Source: Saccharofermentans sp. (GTDB lineage Bacteria > Bacillota > Clostridia > Saccharofermentanales > Saccharofermentanaceae). From it: 64,000 nt of DNA. The position numbers were made by a program, and so were the translations under genes. Shown here piece after piece: positions 8,812 to 17,026 of the stretch (positions within the stretch are counted from its first letter, which is position 1; every line of letters begins with the position of its first letter). The notes beneath the pieces are model-generated. The model did not search any database, was not told the DNA's origin, and was given only the letters and a program-made list of their open reading frames with translations. Where the stretch lies: assembly GCA_024688685.1 (NCBI GenBank), contig JAILDX010000038.1, positions 1 to 64,000 on the forward strand. Direction: 5' to 3'.

Positions 8812-11073
8812 ATGAGGCGCATCCGTTCAGCAATAGCTTGTATTCTTACAGCATCCTTTCTGATGCCTCTGATGTCATGTTCGAAAGATGATGATCATAA
8901 CGGCAGTGATACTCTTGATATTCGTTCCCCGGATTATGTGTGCGGCAATGAGAATGTGGACGACCTGTATTTCACATCTAAAATGTGCACTCTGCCATTC
9001 GGTTGCTTGTCGAGCAGTACAGCAATTTTCAAACGAGGCGATGATATCTGTGTGATGATGCTGTCTGAAGATGAGAACTATCAGCCTTTTGAAGGCCTCT
9101 GTATTATTAGTGGAGATGGTGAACTGTTGTCTTCTCGAAGGGTAGATAATTCGGAACTTATAGAGACTAGTGATAATACGGTTACTGATATAGACGGACA
9201 GTATATGGCTGGTATTGATAGTTACCGCAATGCAGTCATGTTTTTTGATTATGAGGGAAATACGGTCGATACAATCGAGATCGGAGAAGATGCGGGAAGG
9301 GCGTGTTCGCTGATCGATCTTGATGACGGGTTTGCAGTGTGTTCACAGTCATGTGCCATTAAGTTCGATAATGACCGCAATGAAATTGCCAGGATAGATT
9401 TTGATTTTGATTCAGGCACGCTTAATGACCCGTTTATGCTCGTGCAGAAAGGAAATCTGTTCATGAGCACGGAAATTGGTTTTTATAAACTGGATTTTGA
9501 CACAGGGCGCACACAGTACTTTTCAAAACAGACGATGTGTGAAGGTGCGAGTGTTTTTGGTAAAGCCGGAGACTATGCTTTCAGCCAGAGGAACAGCCCG
9601 GCGTTCGAACTGTTCTGGGGGAGTGTCTATTACTGGGAAACAGATATTGAGTCCAAAGGAATCTATAAAGTTGCAAAGCGCAGTAATATTATGCAGATTC
9701 CGCCGAGAGTTGCCTGTCCGTGGTCTTATGACGATAACTGGGTCTGCATACTCGATAAAGAGCATTTTGTAAAGACTTATATTTATGAAGATTATGGTTT
9801 TACAGATATTGTGTTGATATCGGCCGACCATAATACCGACTATGCACAGCGTGAGAAGATTACCATACAGGGTAATAACATTTTCCATGATGACAGCATA
9901 AGACGGGCTGCATATCTGTATAATTCTTCTCAGAGTGACTATTATGTCGAACTGCAGACATGTGGCATTTTCGATCCCAACACCAGGGAAGAAGAAATGA
10001 GATTCCTTATAAATGTCTTGGTTGATTATCAGAATGGAAATACACCGGATATCTTTTATGGAAACATTTTTGATTATCAGTATTGGGGAAGTAGTGGTAT
10101 GGTGATCGATATGAGCCCGTATCTGGAACTGGATAACGATTTGTTTCCGGGGGTAAAGACTGCAATGACTGATGGTGAAGGTCATATTTATCAGATTTTC
10201 TCATCATTTCGTATTTATGGACTATGGGGGAGGCAGACTGATTTTCAGAATGCTGATCTTACAGTAGAAGACCTTATGAGCCTGCCGCTCATTAGCGATA
10301 GTGGATTAAAGGTTACATCTTACGGATTATTGTATGGAATGCTGAGATATAATCTTAAGGACCTCTATGCTGAAGGAAGGCTTACCCGAGAGACCATTGA
10401 TTATATAGTCAGTACAGTTATGTCACATGGGAATGCTGATTATGCCGGCGGAGCAGAAGTATCAGGAGATGATTACCAGCGTGTAATTGATAGGTCGGAT
10501 CTGATAGAAGAAAGTGCCTCCAATGCAACTGATTATTGGGGAATACAGTATGTTCTTAAAGATATTCCTGTCTTTGTAGGTTATCCGTCTTCAGGGATGC
10601 AGGTACGTGTAATGGATCCGCAGGGGCTCGTTGCTGTATCTTCTTCGGCTTCTGACCCTCAGGCGTGTTGTGATTTTATATCGTTTATGCTGTCTGATGA
10701 GTTCCAGTCTTATGTTGCTTTGTATCAGGGCTTTCCGGTGAACAGGGCGGTATATGAACGTCATTTGGGATATCGTAAGAACCCGTCATCGATTCCTGAT
10801 GATATCAGTTTTATGTATAAAGGCGTGCTGATGAAGGAGTATTCTGACATTGACAGAGATATATATGAGACGGTGCCTATGGATGCAGAGTTAGCAGATG
10901 CTTTGCTTCAGCAGTTAGAGTCTGCAAATACAGTTCCTGAATATGACTGGGGTATAGGAAGCATAATCTCGGAAGAATTACAGACATATTATTCTCAGGG
11001 GAAGGCAGTTGATGATATGGCTGATTCTCTGTATTCCAGACTGCTGTTATATGCTCAGGAGAATTACGGATGA
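8812..11073 (+). CDS. Lipoprotein with sensor-like N-terminal and solute-binding-like C-terminal region
   Basis: The start at 8812 is chosen over the ORF-track start because it follows GGGGGTGG and begins a clear lipoprotein signal (MRRIRSAIACILTASF..LMSC). The 753-residue protein has a beta-strand-rich first half (about 40-350, repeats of the type D..G........D, possibly a beta-propeller), then a second half resembling family 1 extracellular solute-binding proteins: ITIQGNNIFHDDSIRRAAYLY, then NTPDIFYGNIFDYQYWG, then LVAVSSSASDPQACCDFISF. No ABC permease or ATPase is nearby, so it may sense or scavenge rather than import. It is a paralog of the protein at 12603, with which it shares the same end (YAQENYG). 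Confidence 0.65.
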   Translation: MRRIRSAIACILTASFLMPLMSCSKDDDHNGSDTLDIRSPDYVCGNENVDDLYFTSKMCTLPFGCLSSSTAIFKRGDDICVMMLSEDENYQPFEGLCIISGDGELLSSRRVDNSELIETSDNTVTDIDGQYMAGIDSYRNAVMFFDYEGNTVDTIEIGEDAGRACSLIDLDDGFAVCSQSCAIKFDNDRNEIARIDFDFDSGTLNDPFMLVQKGNLFMSTEIGFYKLDFDTGRTQYFSKQTMCEGASVFGKAGDYAFSQRNSPAFELFWGSVYYWETDIESKGIYKVAKRSNIMQIPPRVACPWSYDDNWVCILDKEHFVKTYIYEDYGFTDIVLISADHNTDYAQREKITIQGNNIFHDDSIRRAAYLYNSSQSDYYVELQTCGIFDPNTREEEMRFLINVLVDYQNGNTPDIFYGNIFDYQYWGSSGMVIDMSPYLELDNDLFPGVKTAMTDGEGHIYQIFSSFRIYGLWGRQTDFQNADLTVEDLMSLPLISDSGLKVTSYGLLYGMLRYNLKDLYAEGRLTRETIDYIVSTVMSHGNADYAGGAEVSGDDYQRVIDRSDLIEESASNATDYWGIQYVLKDIPVFVGYPSSGMQVRVMDPQGLVAVSSSASDPQACCDFISFMLSDEFQSYVALYQGFPVNRAVYERHLGYRKNPSSIPDDISFMYKGVLMKEYSDIDRDIYETVPMDAELADALLQQLESANTVPEYDWGIGSIISEELQTYYSQGKAVDDMADSLYSRLLLYAQENYG

Positions 11074-11130
11074 ATTATACGATATGGCTCCTATGGTATA
11101 ATCGTCTTATGTAAAGGGGGGGGGATCGCC

Positions 11131-11937
11131 TTGAGTAATGAGAATGATTCAGGCAGCGGAAAAGCTTGTGCTATCGTCTTGTCTGTAATACTCGTTGTTA
11201 TCCTGTTTTTCCCGATGATGGCGACAGTTACTGATGGAGGATCCTTTTACATTTTCTCTCCGCTAAGAATATATGAGATAAAGAAATGTCATGAAGTTCA
11301 TGCCTCAATAGCTGATATTGACGGAGTGACATATGGGTATTCGCCTTCTTCAATCAGTTATCGGGTCGGATATGAAGTGAGGATATTCGGGTTCGTTGTT
11401 TTTGATAATACTTATTTTGATCCGCCTTTGGAAACCCGTTTGAAGTATCAGGAGGATATCGAAGACATTGTAATGTACTATAACCGGCATCGGGTTGATA
11501 ATGTTGAGCTCAAAGATATTTCTGTCAGTGAAAGATTTGATGACCGGAAAGGGATTAATCTATCCTTTAGCGAGGTAGATAACCTTGAAACGTCGGATAG
11601 AATACTGAAAGTTATGAAAAAGTACCTTGAGAACAATCCTGAAAGCTTTTTGTATGATGGATTTCAAGTATGGATTGGGTCGAGACATGATGAGCGGATT
11701 GAAGGCGCGAGAGGTTCTGTAACAATTAAGACCTATGAAGCAAATTATGTTATTGAACTACCTGACGTTTCTGTGACAGAACTAAGATTGTCAGGTAATA
11801 TGATTCCTGATTCTGTCCCGTCAGGATATGCTTTCGAGGATGTTCGCAGAGTTAAAGTGATATTTAATGACTCAATAGATGAGAGTCAGGAACAAGTTTT
11901 GAGAAGTATATATCCTAATGCAGAGATAGAACAATGA
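11131..11937 (+). CDS. Hypothetical membrane-anchored protein
   Basis: Not recognised. The 268-residue product has one N-terminal membrane helix (ACAIVLSVILVVILFFPMMA) and an extracellular beta-rich remainder with VIELPDVSVTELRLSGN near the end. It starts with TTG just after a run of nine G residues that can act as a ribosome site; TATAAT lies about 30 bases upstream (near 11095). The start of the next gene overlaps its stop (ATGA), so the two form an operon. It lies between two paralogous solute-binding-like lipoproteins. Confidence 0.6.
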   Translation: MSNENDSGSGKACAIVLSVILVVILFFPMMATVTDGGSFYIFSPLRIYEIKKCHEVHASIADIDGVTYGYSPSSISYRVGYEVRIFGFVVFDNTYFDPPLETRLKYQEDIEDIVMYYNRHRVDNVELKDISVSERFDDRKGINLSFSEVDNLETSDRILKVMKKYLENNPESFLYDGFQVWIGSRHDERIEGARGSVTIKTYEANYVIELPDVSVTELRLSGNMIPDSVPSGYAFEDVRRVKVIFNDSIDESQEQVLRSIYPNAEIEQ

Positions 11938-12503
11938 GAAAGAATTATGTGATTGAATATATATTGATATTTATTCTGTTAGTCCTGTTTGGCTTTGCTC
12001 TGACAGGAACGCGTTTGTTTGACCTTACAAGAAAAGATGTTTACTCATACAACAAAGACCTGACTCTAAGAGAAGACGTCAGCACAGAGGTAACAGTATA
12101 TGGTGACGATTTTCACTATTAGACCCGTGTTCTCAGTGAGGGAACTGTTCTCAGTGCGCAATTCCTTGGCGTAAACGGGAATGTTTACAATCTCAATTTG
12201 AAAACTGATCCAAGGGAACCGGTCAGTATAAAAGACTTGCCGGCTGATTATTTCGCGGAAGAAGATATGATAAAAGAGGATCTGTCTTTGCTGATAGACG
12301 GCACGAGACAGGATATAAGAAGCATCATAATTAGAATGATCGTGATCTCGCTCTTTTGTTTGCTGATATCGGGATTTGTTGTTTTTGTTATGTATCGTAA
12401 GGACATTCCTCTTAAGACTCATAAAACTATAGTCGGGTTATTATCTTTAGCAATAGTGTTGATGATTGGTTGGTTTTTGGGATTAGTATTCTTAACAAGG
12501 TAA
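11934..12503 (+). pseudogene. Three-helix membrane protein interrupted by an in-frame TAG
   Basis: The ORF track splits this into 11934-12122 and 12198-12503, but both are in the same frame and separated only by TAG at 12120-12122; there is no other stop until TAA at 12501. Read through, it gives a 189-residue protein with one N-terminal helix (EYILIFILLVLFGFALTG), an extracellular part of about 90 residues and two C-terminal helices. The frame stays open and keeps normal codon use after the TAG, so the interruption is recent or TAG is translated. Function unknown; operon partner of the upstream gene by ATGA overlap. Confidence 0.6.
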
Positions 12504-12529
12504 TTCTTGAGTTGCTGCATGATACAACT

Positions 12530-12552
12530 TTGACACATCTGCTTGCTACAAT
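12530..12552 (+). promoter_or_regulatory. Extended -10 promoter block, copy 2
   Basis: ACAACTTTGACACATCTGCTTGCTACAAT matches the block ahead of the gene at 8812 in nearly every base. TGCTACAAT is the extended -10 candidate. It is about 50 bases upstream of the ATG. Confidence 0.55.
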
Positions 12553-12602
12553 TAAGAATAGATAACTATATTCTATATTGATAGTGATGGGGGAAAGTGT
12601 CT

Positions 12603-14849
12603 ATGTTTAAGAAAATCATTGCGTTGTTTTTGTCTGTAAGTGTAATGATGACTGCAGCAGCTTGCAGTAAAGAACCTGAGGAGAGCAATAATACACCTTC
12701 CGACGAGTTCACGGCAGGAAATCCCGATCATGAGACTACATATTATTCCACGAAGATGATCACACTGCCTCAGCATGCAGATTTCATCCTCTCATTTGTG
12801 AATGAAACAGGTCCTGTTTTCATTGCGGATAAAAGCACGATCAATACCGAAGAGCATAGAACGTATTGCGAATACACTCTTTATCAGTGTGATTACGAAG
12901 GTCAGGTGTTATCTGATACAGAATTGCAGGTTTCTGAACTGTACTATATCGAAGATCTGTGTGCACTAGATAATGAAAGGTTTGTCACCGTGGGGAAAGG
13001 TTCCGATTTCAGGATCTATTCCAACGATGGAAGCATAATAAGGGAAGGTGAAGATACAGGAATCGAATGCAACAGAGCAGTGTGTAAGACGACTGAAGGC
13101 TTCATGGTATGGATTGGTAATAAGATCGTGAAATATGATAACGAAGGTAAGTTCCTTGATTCGGTCGATGTGGAACTCTTCCCGGAAGGCTATTCCAAGA
13201 TTGGCATAACAGGAATTTTTGAACAGCGTGGAACTTGTTATGCCTATGGCGAAGCGTTTATAACAGAGAACTCCAGTACTGCTGGCTATTTCAGAATAGA
13301 TTTTGATGCTGGGTTACTGGAGGAATATGTCCACCCATATGAAATGGCCCAGGGATTTATGCCGGATTTCTTTCTATGGGCGGTTGACTATCACAGGAAT
13401 ACAATAGGAGAAGCTAATCGCGGAGATATAGTTGAGCTGGATCTTGAACAGAAGAAAGCCGAGATATGTGCGGACAGGAATAATATGCTCATATGTCCTC
13501 CCACATATGGTAATGATGACGGTCAGCCGATTAAGGTTCTGGATAAGTCTCATTTCTACAGAGACTATACTTACAGAGAGTTTAATCTTGATATTGCAGA
13601 GATAGCGCTTGTTGTTCCTGATGACAGCCTTGATCTTGGCAGCAGAACGAATATAACGATTCAAGGGGCTGGGGTATCTACTGATTCTTTGATACAGAAT
13701 GCCGCTTACTACTATAATGTGTCGCAGAATGATTATTTCATTACCTTTGATGAACTTACTGCAAGATATGGGTTCAATTCTCCCGAAAGCATGAAGACCA
13801 CAAAGCTTCAGTTGATCGCTCAGTATTCAAACGGCAAAGCTCCTGATATCTTTTACGGCGATTTCTTCGACTATGAGTATTTCGGTGAGAATGATATGGT
13901 CATTGATCTCAAACCGTATCTCGGTGACGATGAGATGTATGACAAGATGACGCGTGATGAAGGCAAGATATATCAGGTCTATGCAGGTTATGGTCTGCGC
14001 GGTTATTTCGGAAGATCAGATTTGTATTCCAGTGATGTTGATATTTCGTCGCTTCCTGATATCCCTGACGGACAGCAGAGATTTGGCAATGTTTTCGCGC
14101 CGGATCTCGTGTATGACATGATCGGAAGAGATCTCCGTTCAATATACCGCAGGGGAGAACTGACATATGAGAATGTGTTTGCGGCGGTTAAGACAGCCGT
14201 GGATTACGGGTATGAGCCTGATTATACATATGAGAATTATGATCCGACATTCCAGGAGGATGTCGGGAGCGGAAAGACATCTCTTAATAACAGCGCTATA
14301 AGTAATCCTCAGTCATATTATCAGATGAGTGTGGATTTCAGGGGAGATCCGGTCTATGTCGGATATCCTTCTATCGGAGGTTCAGTACATTCTTTTATGC
14401 CGGTATCGCTGGTGGCAGTGTCGTCTTCAACAGAACACGCAGATGTCTGTTGTGATTTTATCAGAACGCTGATGACTGTGGATACGCAGCGGAAGGTATG
14501 CTCATCAGGTTATATCCCGTCGAACGATGAAGTTCTTAATGAAATGATCGGTGTTGTTAAGGATCCGGATAATGCCTCGGATGAACTGATGACAATCTAC
14601 AGAAGACAGTTGATATATGACCGGAACAGGCAGGGTGAAGAGCAGATCATTCCGTTTACCTCTGAAATGGCTGACAACTATCTGGCAATGATCGGTGAAG
14701 CAGATACTGTCGATATTTATGACTGGGGACTTTGGATCATAGCAAGGGATGAAGTGACAGCTTACTATACTCAGGATAAGAGTGCTGAGGATGTGGCCGA
14801 TGCACTGTATTCAAGGTATCTTGTATATGCGCAGGAGAATTATGGGTAA
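12603..14849 (+). CDS. Lipoprotein paralog with sensor-like and solute-binding-like regions
   Basis: The 748-residue lipoprotein starts at the ATG behind GGGGGAAAG, with signal and lipobox (FLSVSVMMTAAAC). It is colinear with the product at 8812: STKMITLP near residue 50, ITIQGAGVSTDSLIQNAAYYY mid-protein, KAPDIFYGDFFDYEYFG, LVAVSSSTEHADVCCDFIRT and a shared C-terminal YAQENYG. The second half looks like an extracellular sugar-type solute-binding protein; the first half is a beta-rich domain of unknown function. The two genes plus their promoter block arose by duplication. No transporter partner is adjacent. Its stop is five bases from that of the convergent gene. Confidence 0.65.
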   Translation: MFKKIIALFLSVSVMMTAAACSKEPEESNNTPSDEFTAGNPDHETTYYSTKMITLPQHADFILSFVNETGPVFIADKSTINTEEHRTYCEYTLYQCDYEGQVLSDTELQVSELYYIEDLCALDNERFVTVGKGSDFRIYSNDGSIIREGEDTGIECNRAVCKTTEGFMVWIGNKIVKYDNEGKFLDSVDVELFPEGYSKIGITGIFEQRGTCYAYGEAFITENSSTAGYFRIDFDAGLLEEYVHPYEMAQGFMPDFFLWAVDYHRNTIGEANRGDIVELDLEQKKAEICADRNNMLICPPTYGNDDGQPIKVLDKSHFYRDYTYREFNLDIAEIALVVPDDSLDLGSRTNITIQGAGVSTDSLIQNAAYYYNVSQNDYFITFDELTARYGFNSPESMKTTKLQLIAQYSNGKAPDIFYGDFFDYEYFGENDMVIDLKPYLGDDEMYDKMTRDEGKIYQVYAGYGLRGYFGRSDLYSSDVDISSLPDIPDGQQRFGNVFAPDLVYDMIGRDLRSIYRRGELTYENVFAAVKTAVDYGYEPDYTYENYDPTFQEDVGSGKTSLNNSAISNPQSYYQMSVDFRGDPVYVGYPSIGGSVHSFMPVSLVAVSSSTEHADVCCDFIRTLMTVDTQRKVCSSGYIPSNDEVLNEMIGVVKDPDNASDELMTIYRRQLIYDRNRQGEEQIIPFTSEMADNYLAMIGEADTVDIYDWGLWIIARDEVTAYYTQDKSAEDVADALYSRYLVYAQENYG

Positions 14850-14854
14850 TTGAA

Positions 14855-15490
14855 TTACTTGATCATAACGAAAGCATTATATAGCATCTGAAGGTCCTCG
14901 TCTTCAAAAGGTGCCATATAAATCTCAGAAAACCGGTGTTCATCATCCGCATCCGGGTCATATTCATAATCTGTGATACAGACTGCATACTGCCCATTGA
15001 TGGCGCTGATAACACAAGGCTGATTCCAGCCGTTTGAAGGATCATCATTTGATGTATATGTAACCATGATCATATCTCCGGCTTTCAGGTTCTTATACAG
15101 TTCTGAATCTGTATTAAACTCTATAACTCTGAAAAACAATGACCTTACAGCAAGAGGATAGTTCTCACTGAAAACAATGTCTTTGTTGAACAATACTGCG
15201 CCGATTATCCCATCCTCATAGGATTGCGTATAATAATGCTGGTCATCACAGTACCAGTTCTCACAAAAAATATCAGTAGTGGGGGTGCCGTCAGTTAACT
15301 CAATACCGCTATTCAAAAAAACTGTATCAGCAACCTTATCGATCGTCATATCAAGCAAAGCAGCATCAGTAACGGACTCTCCCGTAGTGATTGATGTTCT
15401 TTCATGATCTGCTGAAGTATCTTCAGATGACCCGCATGAAGTCATAAAGATCGATGCAGTGATAACTAAAACAGCTAAACTTCTTTTCAC
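14855..15490 (-). CDS. Hypothetical lipoprotein
   Basis: A 211-residue lipoprotein with GTG start behind AAGGAGA and a lipobox (VLVITASIFMTSC). A Ser/Thr/Asp-rich linker leads to a small soluble domain (residues about 60-211) that I do not recognise; it contains NWYCDDQHYYTQSYEDG and an acidic C-terminal half. It is convergent with the lipoprotein at 12603 and divergent from the small peptide genes that follow. No terminator is visible between the convergent genes. Confidence 0.6.
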   Translation of the reverse strand: MKRSLAVLVITASIFMTSCGSSEDTSADHERTSITTGESVTDAALLDMTIDKVADTVFLNSGIELTDGTPTTDIFCENWYCDDQHYYTQSYEDGIIGAVLFNKDIVFSENYPLAVRSLFFRVIEFNTDSELYKNLKAGDMIMVTYTSNDDPSNGWNQPCVISAINGQYAVCITDYEYDPDADDEHRFSEIYMAPFEDEDLQMLYNAFVMIK

Positions 15491-15676
15491 GATCCCGTCT
15501 CCTTAAAGATGACACATACGCTCACTTTATAACAAAACGGAAAGCAATTTAACACATACTGTCTTTTGTGTTGATTAAGCAACATTTTGAGTATTCTTTA
15601 ATCATTGAACCGGGGGTAGATGACTGTGATAATGAAACTGTCAAACAAAGAACTAAATCTTAAGGAGGACAAGGTT

Positions 15677-15853
15677 ATGACAGAGAATAAAGACGAGAAG
15701 CTTAATGAGCTGAATAATGAACAGATGAAAACAGTATCAGGCGGAGACGGATTGAGAATCAGAGTTCCGGAGCGTCCGATCTTCAGACCGAAGAGGGATG
15801 GAATCAGGCTTCCTAAGAAGCCGATCATACGCCCAAATGAGAATTTATACTAA
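15677..15853 (+). CDS. Double-glycine-leader peptide with Pro/Arg-rich repeat core
   Basis: The 58-residue product starts at the ATG nine bases after AAGGAGG (the upstream in-frame ATG at 15620 has a weaker site). Residues 1-22 form a leader ending ELNNEQMKTVSGG, the consensus of peptides exported and cut by C39-type ABC exporters. The 36-residue core is strongly basic, has no Cys, Ser or Thr, and repeats itself: IRVPERPIFRPK then IRLPKKPIIRPN. It resembles a proline/arginine-rich antimicrobial peptide more than a lanthipeptide or class II bacteriocin. It forms a unit with the next peptide gene and ends before a strong terminator. A dedicated exporter is not adjacent; the NHLM-type ABC genes lie 10 kb downstream. 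Confidence 0.65.
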   Translation: MTENKDEKLNELNNEQMKTVSGGDGLRIRVPERPIFRPKRDGIRLPKKPIIRPNENLY

Positions 15854-15875
15854 TAAAAGAAAAGGAGACAATACT

Positions 15876-16142
15876 ATGGAAAACAATGAACTTAATCTTG
15901 ATGAGCTTATGCAGATCAATGGTGGTAACACTGAGGTAGCAGAGTACATTCGTACTTTGGCGTCAGAGTATGATTGTACTGACAGCGATGGCAGAATTGA
16001 CAAGGATCAGTTGAAAAAACTCATTACAGAAGAACAGAGGAGAAGGCTTATCGGTTTAGGCAATGGCCTTGGCAGCGGAAGAAAGATCGTTGTTCCCAGA
16101 CCGGCACCCCGTCCCGGTGGTACGCGTCGTTTGCTGAAGTAA
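15876..16142 (+). CDS. Second double-glycine-leader peptide with Pro/Arg-rich tail
   Basis: An 88-residue product starting at ATG 15876 behind AAAGGAGA; the 26 codons upstream in the ORF track are not part of it. The leader is short and acidic and ends LNLDELMQINGG. The mature part of about 70 residues has an acidic first section with a single Cys and a D.DSDGRID stretch resembling a degenerate EF-hand loop, then a basic section ending VVPRPAPRPGGTRRLLK. It lies 22 bases after the previous peptide gene, shares its terminator and a similar leader, so the pair is probably co-expressed and co-exported. Function unknown: antimicrobial or signalling peptide are both possible. Confidence 0.6.
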   Translation: MENNELNLDELMQINGGNTEVAEYIRTLASEYDCTDSDGRIDKDQLKKLITEEQRRRLIGLGNGLGSGRKIVVPRPAPRPGGTRRLLK

Positions 16143-16179
16143 GACCCCTTGCTGTTCCGGCGATAACAAGCTGTAATAA

Positions 16180-16209
16180 GGCCTCGACATTATGTGTCGA
16201 GGCTTTTCT
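16180..16209 (+). terminator. Intrinsic terminator after the peptide pair
   Basis: GCCTCGACA / TGTCGAGGC (9 bp) with loop TTATG, followed by TTTTCTAT. Confidence 0.9.
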
Positions 16210-16376
16210 ATATTTATAAATCTCCATACCGCAAATTCATTTATCTTTGAATTAGTCAAACTGTCAAAAATATGATTGCATCTTCTGCGAATTGCCGATT
16301 TTGGCAGTTTCCCGTCAATGTCATAAAAGAATCGGGGATAGAAATGTAGAATTGAGAACAGTGAGGTGAGTTGGTT

Positions 16377-16505
16377 ATGGATATTGAAGAATCATTACTT
16401 AAGAATATGCTTGATCAGGAGAAGACTCAATTATCATCAGATGACCAGATGTATCTGGATATGATCGATTTCCTCAATATGCTTGAAGAGCTTGAAGGTA
16501 AGTAA
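16377..16505 (+). CDS. Small acidic 42-residue protein
   Basis: ATG behind GTGAGGTGAG encodes MDIEESLLKNMLDQEKTQL and a helix-prone acidic remainder ending MLEELEGK before TAA. It is too short for the ORF track. It has a ribosome site, is isolated by terminators on both sides and follows the two exported-peptide genes. No GG leader, signal peptide or Cys is present. It could be a small regulator, immunity helper or a fortuitous ORF. Confidence 0.4.
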   Translation: MDIEESLLKNMLDQEKTQLSSDDQMYLDMIDFLNMLEELEGK

Positions 16506-16530
16506 TAGATTACAAATATAACAGAACTTT

Positions 16531-16569
16531 AGCAGGTGTAGCACATAAGCAACACCTGCTTTGTTATAA
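16531..16569 (+). terminator. Intrinsic terminator
   Basis: AGCAGGTGT / ACACCTGCT (9 bp) followed by TTGTTATAAT; the T-rich part also contains a TATAAT that may serve as a promoter for what follows. Confidence 0.75.
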
Positions 16570-16611
16570 TATAAGAGTCGCTTCAACAAATCGAGAGAAT
16601 GGGGTTCTGTT

Positions 16612-16971
16612 ATGATAGATGTTCTGAAGATAAAGAAACTCGATTATGTTCAGGCAACGAGGACTCTTGGCGCAAGTCATATGCACATTATCATTAAGTA
16701 GATAATCCCTAATACGATAGGGCACCTTATCCCTCAGCTTATGCTTACGGTACCTTCAGCGATATTCTTTGAGACATTCCTCAGCTTTGTCGGACTTGGT
16801 ATGCCGATAGGCAGCTGCTCACTCGGTACTCTCCTGTCAGATGGTTTTGATAATGTTCTTATTCACCCGTATAAACTTGTTCCGCCTGCGGTTGTCATGA
16901 TAACGCTGATGATATCATGCCACCTTATCGCAAGAGGTCTTGAGAAGATAATCACCGGACGTGAAGGCTGA
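16612..16971 (+). pseudogene. OppC/DppC-type ABC permease, C-terminal relic with in-frame TAG
   Basis: DYVQATRTLGASHMHIIIK is the conserved EAA loop of oligopeptide ABC permeases, followed after a TAG (16699-16701) by IIPNTIGHL and FLSFVGLGMPIG, in the same frame to TGA at 16971. Only the last about 120 of the usual 300 residues remain; the N-terminal helices and all partner genes of an opp/dpp system are missing. The position of the TAG is normally His in the KHILPN-type motif. The residue pattern is otherwise well preserved, so decay is recent. Confidence 0.75.
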
Positions 16972-17026
16972 CAGCATCATTGTATGATAAAATTGTTTGT
17001 GAAATTACCTTTTCGGGGGTGTTGTG

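Noticed and set aside
9523-10185. 220-residue minus-strand ORF
   Set aside because: It lies wholly opposite the lipoprotein gene, has no ribosome site or recognisable domain and is a shadow frame; the same applies to the long minus ORFs at 34443, 32715, 39320 and 60134.
15620-15676. Upstream in-frame start of the first GG-leader peptide
   Set aside because: AAGGAGG lies nine bases ahead of the ATG at 15677, and leader length then fits other GG leaders.
15876-16142. EF-hand calcium-binding site in the second peptide
   Set aside because: The first loop position is Cys and the twelfth is Gln, so the loop is too degenerate to claim calcium binding.
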